A DNA stretch of 64,000 nucleotides, from assembly GCA_023079485.1 (NCBI GenBank), contig CM041084.1, positions 36,095,609-36,159,608 on the forward strand, given 5' to 3'. Every line of letters begins with the position of its first letter. The first letter of the stretch is position 1. Of the stretch, positions 32,801 to 45,000 are shown piece after piece. The notes below the pieces were generated by a model, which saw only the letters and a program-made list of their open reading frames with translations, did not search any database and was not told the origin of the DNA. This DNA comes from Archilochus colubris (taxonomy: Eukaryota > Chordata > Aves > Apodiformes > Trochilidae). Position numbers and translations under genes: made by a program.

Positions 32801-33611
32801 ACTATACAGATAGCATGTCTCACAAAGACTGTAATTAAATGTCTAGTGCAGAAGTAACACTAAAAAGCATACAGTATATTATTATATTACAATGAATCCT
32901 TAGAAGCTAAAACAGTGATTTTTTAACTTTTAAGATGCCTTTAATTATTCTTGATACTTCTTACATTTATTGAGGAAGCCCGCCTATGATGAAAATCATT
33001 AATGATTTTAAATCTTTCTAATATGGCTCTCTGTTAAAATATTAATTTAGTCTTTGATTATAAAGATTTTAAAACTGCAGTTCTTCTCGCCTGCATTTTT
33101 TACCTCTGGTCCTTCTGTGAGTTTGCATGCACGCACACTCTCTCACACTGTCTCACCCTCCTCTCTTTCCGTCTTTTATTTAATGTATTAGAATTGAGAA
33201 TACAGGGCGTGTATGATATTTAGAATTTTTCTCTTGCTCATTGCAAATGTTCTTAATTACCTGGTTGTTATATGGAGACATACATTCTAAGTGCAGTTAC
33301 TGAAAAGGAAATACTTTTGTCATACCTTTGCATGTGGGTTTGAGTTCAGAGCAGCAATTCCTTGCACTTGTGCTGTACAGTGTTTTCCATTCTAGGACTG
33401 ACTTACAAATTTAAAGAATTAATTAATCCTTCAGTGTTCCATGAAACATATATATTGCAAATTTTATAGTTGGGTAAACAAACCAGGGGCATATAAGGCC
33501 GCATTTCTAGAAGGACCGTGTGCTGCAGCTTCCCTTTCTTTCATACGAAGTTGCAAGTGCTGAGCATTTTCAATATCAGGCTTATGGAATTAATGACTGC
33601 AAACATGGCAT

Positions 33612-33690
33612 GATCAGTTATTTACCCAAGATCACATATTTCTGTCAGAGTTGAAACCAGAACCAGGACTCCAGACACCAGTAAAGATTA
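33612..33690 (+). mobile_element. MIR-like SINE 3' fragment
   Basis: TTATTTACCCAAGATCACAT, then TCAGAGTTGAAACCAGAACC and a CAGGACTCCAGAC-like end follow the MIR order of TTGCCCAAGGTCACA, CAGAGCTGGGATTCGAACCC and AGGTCTCCTGAC. Only the 3' part remains. Confidence 0.5.
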
Positions 33691-36600
33691 TGAGACAATC
33701 CTCCAGGTATATATGATCCGAGTGCATCACCACTTCTAGTGAGCAGCGTGTGGAACGACACACAAATGACTGCTGCTGGCCAAATAATATGATCCTGTCA
33801 GGGCAGGATCCTGGGAAGATGGGATGCACTCGAGGTTTAAAGCACCTCCCTCATCTCCTCAGGTCATATCCTGTCATAATGTGCCAAGGGAAAGAGATAG
33901 AGGAGATTGTGCTGGGGCTTATGCAAGGCCAACACAGCTGAAAGTCATGGCCCATCCTGATGTTCTGCACACAGGTGCAGCTGGGGTGACTGAGGTCCAT
34001 CTGCACACCAGCAGACTCTCCTGCTAACCTGCAGCTCACAACAGAAAAGCAGGAGGTGGTGAGAGCAATCTCTTGTGCACCCACAGCTGTGGAGATGTTT
34101 CCAATGATGCTTAACAACAGCTCGGAGAGAGAAGTGAGCCCACCACTCCAGGGAAAGGCAGCCTTCTCACAGCCTGTCCTTATCCTGTGCACAAATGCAC
34201 ACCATCTCACAGGAAAATTGATCTCTAAAGAGATCGATGCATATTGGTATTCTAAATAAGTAGCTGAAAGGTGACCTTCTAAGTCTTAGTGCCCCCCTCA
34301 GCCTGTCTGAACACCTTTAACATCTATCCCCTACTGAAACTATGAAAAGTAAGGTCTACCAACCTCTGCTGTGATACACCAATGTGCATGGGAGGAAAGT
34401 CAGGCCCAGCGAGTTTAGAAGGAGATATTTAAAATTCAGACAGTGCCTGAGGAATTTTACTATGTGCTACTACTGTATTCTACTATTACTATGCCATTCC
34501 TACCAAACTGCACCAGTTTTCACAGATTGAGGATAGATTACAGCTGGTACACGGCATGAGCATGCGACCAGAGCATGTGAATATGATCAGTACTGATGTG
34601 TCTTTAAATTTATCTCCATCAAGTTTTATACTTCCTGCAAGCAATGCAGTGCAGAAACCATTAGAAAGCTGACATTTGCAAAGCAACAAAATGGGTATCA
34701 ATTAAGTAATGAAGTGCTGGTGATAACTGTGCTAAACTTAGATGCCACAGGATGGCAAATGTTGGAAAACACCTACATTTTAGACAGCAACATTACAGTA
34801 CATCCTTTTTGAAGTAACAGTTAGAAGTTGTGGTCAGGGCTGTTGAGAGTTCACGCTGCCACTCACATGGGAACTGAACTATAAGCTCACTTATAGTTAA
34901 ATGTAAAATATTCAGAATTTGAAGGAAAAACAGGCCTCTCAAGTAGAGGTTATTGATGGAATTCTCTGACGGGTTATGCTGACTGCAGTTATCTTCAGTT
35001 CAGATGTTACCTACTTGGACACACTAGTCCAGGATTAAAAGTAACATCAACAGGGTTTTCTGACATGGATTTCATAAAGATGCAAAATTTCACTATATCA
35101 AGCAATGCAAATTGTAAGTTACTCTTTAACCATCAAACTGTTTTACTTTTCTTTTTTTTTTTTTTTTTTTAGAATCAGTAGCAACTTTGTGACAACTAAA
35201 GTTTAAAAAATGCACTTGATTGCATAGTGACAGATTTGCAGAACATTTTTCATCACACACACATATGTGCTTTCAGTTATTAATAAAATGCTTCTGCCCT
35301 TAATCTGCCGTTGCCTGAATATACAATTTCAGAGACTTGGATAGACAAATACTGTTAAGGAATTCTGTTTTCCTCGTTTGAAATGCAATTCAAAAACACA
35401 AAGTAAAACCGAATACTATGTCTTTAAAACTGGCTTCTGCATACTACAGAATGGAATACCGAATCACTTTTGTATTAAGTTCCTCTTGGAGTGGAATGAT
35501 AACAAAACTTTCTTTTCTTCCTCACCGTCCTTTCCTTTTTTTCTCCTTTTTAACAAGTAAGAGCCAGCTGCCCTGGATAACACCACAGGTAGATATTAAA
35601 ATGGAGACAGCCATTATTTAGTGGCGACAGCAATATAAACACATGCACTAACCTATAAACTGGTGTTTACTTCAGGAAAGTAAGTCATATTTTCCCTCTG
35701 ATTGCCGTGCTGTCAGTTTAATGCAGCGTAAATAAACAGTAGGTGCATGATAGCTTTAAGTAGAAAGTGTTCATTCCACAAGAGGAGCAGATTACTGAAG
35801 CCTGATGCCTATAATGGCAAAAGCAGAACTTCCATTTTACCTGAAAATATAGCCTCCTGTGCTAAGAGACTTGCGTATTTTCTATTAAATTAATTTGTCA
35901 GAATTCTATGAAAAATATTGCCTACTCAAAGAACTTTACCAAAAACATTCATTTTTGCAGCCCTCAACTTGAACCATTTGAAAAAACAAAAGCCAATCAC
36001 TCCCCTGTAATTTCATCATCCCATTGCTCTAAATGAAAGCTTTATATAATCAACCTAATATAACAGAAAATAAAATGATATATAGAATTGCCTATACTTT
36101 GAGTTATTTTGTTCTTATAAATATATTCCCTGACTGAAAGTAAAAAAAATTCCCCTTTGGAAAAAGCAATGATTTCTGAGAAGATTTTATATACACTCTA
36201 CATCTATTAACATAAATTATAAGAAAGGAAAATGTTCCAGATGTGTTTAAACTGTTGTAGAAGGAAAGTTTGTGGCTTCACTGGATATATATTAAATATA
36301 TCTAGAGAGAGCAGTGGCAGTTGTGTACAAGAAGGCAATAAAATGCTCCAGCAGTATCTATGTCAAAATAGCATAGTTCCTAGAAATATGAATAAAACAT
36401 TTCAGAAGTCGTATTTCTTCCAGTTTTAATTCAGAAATCTACTTTTAATTTATTTTTTCTGAATGTTGCAAACTCTTTTATTAACAAAATAACTGCCTTG
36501 ACTTTTATTTTTATTTCAAATACATCTGGAAACACTAAGAAGGACTTCAAATATATCTGACAATGCTAAGATCAAAAAATCAGTGCCAATATTTCAAAAA

Positions 36601-36789
36601 ATGGACCAGTTAACACAATGAAAAGATTTGTTGGGGTTTTTTTCCCCAAGAACACCGGGCTTCTAAGTGGCAGTCACATACATTTAAACTGCTCTCTACC
36701 CCACACCTGAAACGTTCAATGAGTTAATGCTTATTTAGGACCTCCCTAGTCCAAAGAGGTTTTTTTGCTGAAGGGGTGGATGTGCTTAC

Positions 36790-37100
36790 CTTCCCTACAG
36801 GACTGAACCTGGCGATGCCCATGGGGTGCTGGCAGGGCTGCAGACAGGGCTGGAGGCAGGGTTGGTGCTGCCTGTCCTGCCTTGGGAAGCAGAGCAACAG
36901 AGGGCAGGTGCTCCTCAGCTGACCCTGCTGGGCCTACTCTGCAGACCCAAAAGGTTCGTTCCCTGTTGCTGTGCAAACCTGGGCTCTCCTGGGAGAGCCT
37001 CTCTGCCTCTCATTCTGCCAAAGCAGCATGTCCCATTAGCAAGTTACAGACCGACTCTGTCTGCTTTGCAGTGCTTCCGCGGGGGGACACAGCAGCAGGT
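36790..37100. other. GC-richer patch with splice-like signals on both strands
   Basis: On minus, GGGAAG|GTAAGC at 36790/36789 is a near-consensus donor. On plus, the same bases form TTCCCTACAG, an acceptor opening at 36801. The enclosed 300 bp is GC-rich and unlike its AT-rich neighbours. A non-coding exon is possible on either strand. Confidence 0.3.
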
Positions 37101-38389
37101 TAGGTTATTCCTAAAATAACAGGAGAGGAACAACTGCAAGAGCTACTTTCCTATTTAAAGTATTAAGAACAAAGAATATAAAAAGGAAGTGGCCAGTTTT
37201 TCAAAGTGTATGCAGAAAAAGCATTCCATTTAAATATTTTTTGTTCCAGTAAACTCTTTTGCATACAAAGGACTTATTTATTACATATTTGAACTTGTGG
37301 GAAAAAGGGAAGGAATGCACTGATTCCTGAAATAACTCTCCAGTCTTTTTGGAGACTTCACTCTTCTATGCTCTTGTTCTGCTCACAACAGTTTTATTCC
37401 AGGGACAGAGGAATTCCTTGGAGTCAGTTGTTTCTTTTCCACTAGTTGTTTGTATTCAAGAGTGGGCATACATAGCATACTAGCCAGTGATTTTAATTTC
37501 TCTTCTATTGTCTTATTATGTGTGTGTGCGATCTGTTTAGCCGCACGCTTGCGTGTGAACGCGTTACATTTTCTGCCAACTTGTTACCTGCTCTACACTA
37601 CTACACATTTCTTTGCTAACCATTGCTTCAACTTGAAAAGCAAGGTAATACCAATCACAGTCTCAACCAGAAAATTAATTAGAAAATGAGTGTATGTATA
37701 AATGTGTTAAAGAGCATATCGGAATACGGGACTCAAAAGAGCACTCTAAAATTCTACAAATAGTGCTGCAGATTAATTAGAGGATACAAATTGCAGAGAA
37801 CATCTTACATTCATGCCTTTACACTCTAGGCTTACTGTTTCAAGTTGTTTTTTGAATAGTGCGCCTGATTTGACACATTTCTATCTGGTGATTGTGTTAA
37901 ATGCTTGAAGAGATAATGAAATATCCAAGCACTTCTCGTGCTAACTACAGCTGAAATTTTACACTTATTGTAACCTCTCCTAACAATGTGAGAAAAACAG
38001 AGTAAATATATTAAATTTGTTTCACAACAGATGCTTAGGTTGTTAATATTTAAGATGCCTATTCATGCTATTCCTGTCTGCACATTTGTCAAAAATGTAA
38101 GCTTGAATGCTAATGTTTGCCAGCAAATTACAGCAGACAAATCTTCGAATGCACTGTATCAAAATAATATAAAGTAGAAACAAGGGACTGCTGCTAACTC
38201 CCACCCAAGTAGCACAGACCAGAACGAGAGGCCACTACCAGATCAAACGCCCTGGAGACCCTACATCTGAATTTGTGAATTATTTTCACAGAAACCTTAC
38301 ACTCAGTTGGACTGACCAAAACCAGCGGAGAGCTTCCACCAATTTAAACTCATTTCAGCTTAGGAGCTGGCGCAAAGTATTTCATCAAA

Positions 38390-40400
38390 CTTGAATTTTA
38401 GCGAAGTTTTTCTCTCGCAGAGAAGCCTGGAGACCGGCAGAGGGAAACTCCGGACCGGGCAGGTGCCTGTCAGGAGCGCTCTCCCCGGGCAGCGAGCGGA
38501 CAAAAGGGAGAAGGTTTGAGCGAACCTCGGGTGGCGGGTTTGGAGACGGAGCGGAAAAATCAGAAAATAAAATACTGGAGCACAGAAGCGAGTTCCTGGC
38601 ATTGCTCCCCGTAACAGCGGCAGCGCCGGTGTGTGCGGCGGTCGGTCGGGGGGGGGGCGGTAGACGTGCCAACCACCTCCACGGGCGCGCCCCCGGCTCC
38701 CCACGGCCTCCTGCGCAACCCCCGTGCCCCTCGGAGGCACCACCCCACGACCCCCCACACACACACACCACCACAGTCCCGCTCCCCCCCACGCCCGCCC
38801 CGACCCGCCGTCGGGGGTGCCGCCGCCCCCTCCCTCACCCAGCGCCCGCCGCTGCCGGGAGGCGCGCGGGGCCGGGGAAGAAGTTTGCCAAACTTTCAGG
38901 CTTATTTTTCTTTTGCTTTTCCCTCTGCCTTCCCCCCGCCCCACACTTCGCTCCCCCTGTGTCGGCAGCGGGAGAGGCGGCGGCGGGCAGGGGAGCGGAG
39001 CAGGGCCGGCTCCCGGCAGCGGCGCGGTGGCAGGTGTGTGTGTGTGTCTGCCCGTGCCGGCCGGGAGGCTCCAGCAGCGGCAGCCACAAGCGGAGCCCTC
39101 CCGCCCCGTGTCTCCCTCCGTCCGCCGACCTTGCTAAATCACCACGGCGTGTGCCCTCGTCCACCCACCCCGTCCCCTCCCGTCCCCCCCCGTGCCCGAG
39201 GAGCGACGCCGAAGGAGCGGGACCGACTCACTCATGGGAGCGCGGCGGGCGAGGCCGGCGACACCTCCGGCTTCCGAGGCGCCGGCGAAGTTAATTGCAC
39301 TGAAGTTCAAGTTGTCTTTTCACCCATCAGGAGTGGGCGTTTAAAGGAAGGAGAGCGAGGAGGAGGAGGGGGAGGGGGGGGAGAGTCTCTCTCGCTCTCG
39401 CTCGCTGGCTCGCTCTCGCACACACACACACACGCACACACACGCACACACACGCACACACGCACACACACACACGCACCCGCCTGCTCGGCTCCGCTCC
39501 CGAGCTGCCTCAGCAAGGAGGAGCCCGGACGGAAAGCACTAGGGCAGCAAGGTACCGGCGTGGGGCAGCCCTGCCTCTGTGTGTGTCTCTGTGTGCGTGT
39601 ATCATCTGTGTGTTACTGCGTGTCTCCCCCCACCCCCCCCAACCTCGTACGGCCCCTTCGGGCGGGGAGGTGCGCGCTGCCCCCGGGGAGGGGGCGGCGG
39701 GGCCGTCGGGGCAGTGCGGCGGCGGGAGGTGGCTGGAGGGAGGGGGGGCCGGGGGGGCTGGGCGCCCTGCACCTCCGCCCGCTCCGCGCTTGCTGCCTCC
39801 TGACTGCGCGGCGGCGGGGAGCTGCGGGGGTGCGGGTGAACCGAGCGGCGGCTGGAGCGCGGCGACTGTGTGTGTGTATCTGTGTGTGCGGCGTCTTCAC
39901 ACCCGCTCCCAGCCCCGCGTGGCCGTGGGGCTGACCTGGTGGCAGTGCCAGGGGATGGCAGGATGTGTGTCCATCCCTGCCTCTCTGACACAGGGGATAG
40001 AACTACCCTCCACCCTCGCATTGCATTCCCCGGGTACCGAGCCCCTAGTCTTCCCCGCTTTATCTTCCCTTCCATCCTTCCTCCGCTCCTTTATTTCCAC
40101 ACCTGCCCCAGCGCCCCCTGCCCACCCCCCGCCGCGGCTCCCCGCGCCCCTCCGGCGGCCCCGTTCGTGCAGGCAGCTCCCCACGGCCACCAGAGGATTT
40201 AAAGCAGCCGAGGCAGCTGCTCCGCGGTCGCGCTGCCGGCCTCCGCGGGACAGGGATGCCCGGGGTGAGAGCGGGCATCCCCCGGGTGCCGCCGCCCGCC
40301 CCCCGCCACCGCCTGGCGACCCCCCCTCCTTCGGGGTCGGGTCTCGCCGCGCAAGAGCCCCGGGTTCGCTCGCCTGATGTTTCACCTGGCACCATGTGCT
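38390..40400. promoter_or_regulatory. Second CpG island, candidate distal SATB1 or divergent lncRNA promoter
   Basis: About 2 kb of strongly CpG-rich DNA, with GC-box-like motifs near 38652, 38935 and 39660, and a TTTAAA motif at 39340-39345. It is about 21-23 kb upstream of the SATB1 start codon. Plus-strand donor CAAG|GTACCG at 39551/39552 and minus-strand donor CCAG|GTGAAA near 40389 are both plausible, so transcription could run either way. The long frames (up to 433 codons on plus) are Pro/Arg/Ala/Gly-rich with Thr-His repeats from the CA array and match no family. I read this as an alternative promoter, not a gene body. Confidence 0.65.
39419..39480. repeat. (CACACG)n-type microsatellite in the CpG island
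   Basis: CA units interrupted at intervals by CG run for about 62 bp, flanked on the left by a CTCTCG-rich stretch from about 39386. Alternating purine-pyrimidine sequence with CG steps is a strong Z-DNA former. Confidence 0.95.
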
Positions 40401-41549
40401 CCTCGGTAACGCAGTTTGAGAATTGCCTTTATTCGTGTAACTTCTCCTTAGGGAGGGACTTGTTCTCTCTTCTTTTGTTTTTAAGACCTTCTTTCCCATC
40501 TTCGCTGGTGGCAAGATTTGGAAGTGGAGCTCCTGCAGAATGAACCTGGCAATGAGTGCAGGTTTCCTTGAAAGCTGGGGCTGTTTCTCATTCCCTAGGA
40601 GACTGAGAAGAGAAGGGACCCTGGATGTCAGCCCAATCTCCGGTTTTTATTTGTCTTGACTTAGAGGCAGATTTACTCTTTCAGCTCTAGGAACTGACAG
40701 GTATAATTTCTGTAGGCACCTTGGCATGTCTCAGAAACAAGATCAAGACCATAAAGTGTATACGTCAATGCTTTTGCTAGTTAACTGGTGGTACGCCCTT
40801 CTATTAATTGCTATTAGAAAGTGCAGCCTTGTAGCACAGTTATTGAATAATCATTAATCTGTGGAGAATGCCCAAGCCCAAAGGTTAATAATAGGAATAA
40901 CAATTAATAAAACTGACCTTGCCAGTGGGGAGAATATTTTTGTCATCGTTATTAAAAGGCACTCCTGTATATATTATGTACAGTGGTGTAAATTTGGACC
41001 CAATATGTTGAGTACCAAATTATTGCAGCAACCAGAATTAATCTACCCCATTATCTCGCCTCTGACTTTTTCCCCCTTTAAAATGTACCATCCACTACTC
41101 TCGATTTAAATAGAAATGCTAAGTCTTTAATCAATTCTGACATTTCCACTAGAAAATAACATCTAACTCTCTTACACAGATAAAAATTTATTTGCCTGCA
41201 GCTGATCTGTTGTAGTGCTTTGGACCTATTCATTTCTCAGAGAGGACTTAGCTTTTTATGATCTTTAGGTACCACAGGGTATTAAATACAAAGTCAGTAC
41301 TAAGAGGGCATTCTCACTTTTACAAGTCCAGCTATCCACTCCCTAGAGCTGCATCCCCACACAGATACTCAGACTGACTGGCTGACTGATGAGCATTCTT
41401 CTATTGTCAGAGATCCACCTCCTTTATTTGTATCACGCTCTTCTGACTGGCTGGTCAGTGAAGCCTAATAATAATCATGTTTCATGTCTCAAAAAATCTA
41501 ATAATTGAGTTAGTCATTCTTATAAATTGCAGCTAAGCTATTTGGGTTA

Positions 41550-41675
41550 GTCGTGTTATCCCCACTTTAAAGGCAGGGAAACTGAAACAGGAAAATTAAC
41601 ACATCTGCCTGAGGCCATGCATGGATGGAAGAGTAGATCCGGGACTGGGAGCGAAAGACCAAGCTCTCTCTTAAA
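41550..41675 (+). mobile_element. MIR-like SINE fragment
   Basis: GTTATCCCCACTTTAAAGGC, GGGAAACTGAAACAGG, ATTAACACATCTGCCTGAGG and a GGACTGGGAGCGAAAGACC-like end follow the MIR core in order and spacing (ATTATCCCCATTTTACAG, GGAAACTGAGGC, then the TTGCCCAAGGTCACA region and ATTCGAACCC). This is the clearest MIR-type relic in the window. It lies about 1.2 kb beyond the second CpG island. Confidence 0.65.
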
Positions 41676-44016
41676 GATCCTCAAGTGCACTATAGAAAAC
41701 ACTTTTTTAAAAAAGAACATAAACCTTTTTTTTCATCGATTTTGTTTATTATTCAAAACACACACCCTTTTTTGTTTTGGTTTGGGTTTTTGTTTCGATT
41801 TTTTTTTGCGTTTTTTTTGTTTGTTTGTTTGTTTCTTTTTTGGGGGGGCTCTATTTCTTTTTCTTAATTCAAGATTTATCCACCTCTTTAAAAAGTGTGG
41901 TGGTATCATTGAGCTTCATAGGGGAATTTGTTTTGGAATTGAGAAACCTATAATATGAGATTGTGAGCAGTAATGGGAACAGAATTGTTCATTGTTGGGT
42001 TACTGTAAACAATATGCAGTGGATGTTACAGTGTAGTTACAGGCCATCAAAATACGATGAGAAATCCAGCATTACTATAGATTAGGTGCTACTGCCTATC
42101 TGGTGTGTATTGCTTTTCACCATAATGCTCCTTCAGTGCTTTCAATATCAAAATATTTATCATGGGCCTAACACCTGAAAAACATACAGGACAACCATTT
42201 ACTGTCTTGAGGAGTTATGGTTTACATCATCAGGCAGTGAGTTTTACCAAGTTGTGTTATTTGTGTCAGTGAAGCAAGATTTATATTGCTTGCCCTTTAC
42301 CCGTGGCATGTCATCAAAGCTCTGTTATGGTGTGACTGAGCACAGATGGCATGCCTAAAAAGCAGGTGTACAATATAACTTTCCTATTACTTACACGTAG
42401 ATATTTCCTCTTCCTCAGTGTCCACCCCCAGATGTTTGCTTGCCCAACCTTCTTCAGGAGGTATAGAAAGTCCTGCTCATCCTGTTCATCTCTGATAGCT
42501 GGAATTGTACAGTCAAAACTCTATACAGAATGAGTGTTCACATGTATTTTTATGTATTTATGCTGACAGCTCCATTCTGGGCTTTTTTAGAGTTCTGATT
42601 TGAGGGAAGTGGGTGCAGATCTCACTCAAATAATCATTCTCCAATACCATTAGCATTATCTGCCAAAAATGAAAGTGGCATATGAATCACAATAAACCAG
42701 TCATGAATTTGTGGATTTAGAGCCTGCCAAGGAACACCAGAAATTCACATGATTCCAAAGTCCCATGAGTTTTAGGGGATTTGAACAGTCTGTAAAAGTA
42801 CATTTATCCAAAGACCATTTTATCGATGACCCATCCTATAAGGACAACATACATAACAGATTTAAGGATAATATTAACTGATATATTTTTGTGCAAATCT
42901 TTCTGTTTCAAGGGAGGTAGTGAAAATGGTGAATCTTCTGAGGCTGCATCAAAGGCCCTTCTGAGGTGCCCCTCATTGAAGTGCTATTGTGACATAATGA
43001 TGTGGAAATAGCTTTTGTGTGAGAAGAGCTATCAGATCTTCTGGGAAATATCACAGATACTTTCTAGTTCCTTTCAGACATGTAAATATCCTTATGTTTA
43101 GACATAAGTAGAAAGGGGTGGGGAGTGAAGTAGACCCAGGAGTGGAGTGAGGGTGAAATCATTCACATATATCTGGTAACCAAATAAATATATATTCTTG
43201 GGGTGGTTTTTGCTTTTCTTTTTGTATGGGATTTTAACTGAGGCTTATAATGAAATGTTCAACATTAAGAAGAAACACTGCATGAATGTGTACACACTTC
43301 AGAGTTATGTTTACCTATGGCTGATAGAGAAGGTCATCTTCTGCCTGCAATTACAGATGATCAACAGAACTCTCAGTAATGCTCAGATACTGATGTTAGT
43401 CCCAAGTAATACTTTACAAAGTATGGTTTATTTCAGCTTGTAATATATGTTTCTTATATATCCATATGCATAACACCATAACAGCAGAAAACTACATGCC
43501 ACCTAGCATTTCTTATGATTTCTTGCTTGCTTCATGGTTTGTTTTAAGCTAAGCACATCAGAAAGTGAAAATAACATTTGACCCCTTTTCCCCACTTCAC
43601 ATACAAAACCAGCAGCCTGAGTTTTGTAACCTGTTCATACATTAGTACTTGTGAATACACAGCAAAAACCTTGTTCATTAGCACGGTCTTCACTTAGCTG
43701 TCTCAGCAGCTTGATGAAATGTTAAGACTTGGTTTGAGTAACCATGTTCCAATTGGTATTGGCATCACCTGTGGCAGATGAATAGTGAACAAATACAAAC
43801 ATGTGGCCTTCTGTGCATATTTTAAATGTATGTGGCCATTATCAACTGCACTATAACCTTGTCTGATGGTTTCATCTTGCTAGTGGGTCGGTAAAAGACA
43901 CTCAGATGACTCTCCGTTCATTTCTGCACTCTTGATGCTTATTGCCTTTGCTGAGACTTGGTTAGTTAGACACCAAGACTAAGGGACTCCTGAGTTGGGG
44001 TCTGTGCTGCCTTACT

Positions 44017-44060
44017 ACCTGAATGAACTGAATGAACTACCTGAATGAACTACCTGAATG
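44017..44060. repeat. Short tandem repeat, CTACCTGAATGAA unit
   Basis: A 13-bp unit (CTACCTGAATGAA) occurs about three times, with one copy interrupted by a shorter CTGAATGAA. Confidence 0.85.
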
Positions 44061-44904
44061 TCTCTTCCAAAAATTTGTTCATTGAAACAGGCATTGTGCC
44101 AATAATAATAAATTAATTTGTCTGTCTCCAGACTGGCTGAAGTCTCCTCCAGTCATTCACTGAAGGTTCATGGTTTCAGGCCCTGACACTTACACAGTAC
44201 CTCAGTTCATGCAGCTTCTCTCCAAGCTGCTAACTACTTCCTGCTTCATCTCTGTGTTTTTTTATTATCTGAAAAAAGTAGACTGGATCCTGCAGGTTTA
44301 CTCCTAAACCTTCTTGTTTGTGGAAGAGATGTTCAAGTTGTTGCAGATGTATCAGTGACATCAAAATCACTTCTGTGTTGCCTGACTGCCCTCTTCATCT
44401 TCTGTCTATATGAAATTTTCATTTTTGAAAGCACTGAAGGGGTTGTATTAATGCTTATGTGAACCACTTTTCCTTCACAATGTCTGTTCTTCTTTTCTCT
44501 TTCTCCTTGGTGTCTGGTTCTTCTTGGCTGCTTTTAAAAATTCTGTTGCCTCTAGTGAAGGACTGCCAGATTAAACCAATGAAGAGAAACCAGGTGACTG
44601 TCTACTTCTACGAACATAGGTTGTGTATAATAAATTCAAGTTTTACATCTATGCAAATTAAATCATATGATTCTGACTACATGCATTTTTTATCAAATAT
44701 GGCATATATTTCACAAATTACATTTAACTTACAGTCATGTTGCTATTCTGAATACCTAACTAGGAGTTGGAAGGTGTGCCACAAGATCTTAGAAAATAGG
44801 TTTATGAACACACAAAACCAAGAGCAAATAATCTATTTTTACCCCTTCTATTCCCAGTAGCTCAGTGAAAGGGCTTTTCCTGCTGTAGGTGATATAGGGG
44901 CCTT

Positions 44905-45000
44905 TAGCAACCCGATCTACTGGAAGGTTTCCCTGCCCATGCAGGGGGGTTGGAACTAGATGATCTTTAGGGTCCCTTCCAACCCAAGCCATCCTATGAT
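44905..45000 (+). mobile_element. CR1: CR1 LINE 3' end fragment
   Basis: The sequence reads CGATCTACTGGAAGG, CCCTGCCCATGCAGG, TTGGAACTAGATGATCTTTA and GGTCCCTTCCAACCCAAGCC, and ends ATCCTATGAT, the typical CR1 3' end with its terminal octamer. The element is on the plus strand and heavily 5'-truncated. It may extend left to about 44858, but that part is not recognisable. Confidence 0.92.

Larger units (their letters stand above)
22950..38380. other. AT-rich non-coding region between the CpG islands
   Basis: About 15 kb with no supportable coding exon on either strand; frames are short and without domain character. It contains poly(A) runs (24100-24117, 31892-31910), a (TG)n at 29811-29831, a MIR-like fragment at 33.6 kb, a T run at 35152-35171, a possible degraded element at 25.95-26.2 kb and a GC-rich patch at 36.79-37.10 kb. 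It may be an upstream intron of a long SATB1 transcript or intergenic DNA. Confidence 0.7.

Noticed and set aside
34489..34701. Cys-rich 70-codon minus-strand frame
   Set aside because: No family match, no conserved Cys spacing that I recognise, no signal peptide or promoter context.
38633..39934. 433-codon plus-strand open frame
   Set aside because: It lies in a CpG island where stops are rare, is Pro/Arg/Ala/Gly-rich with Thr-His repeats from the CA array, has overlapping long frames on both strands and matches no family.
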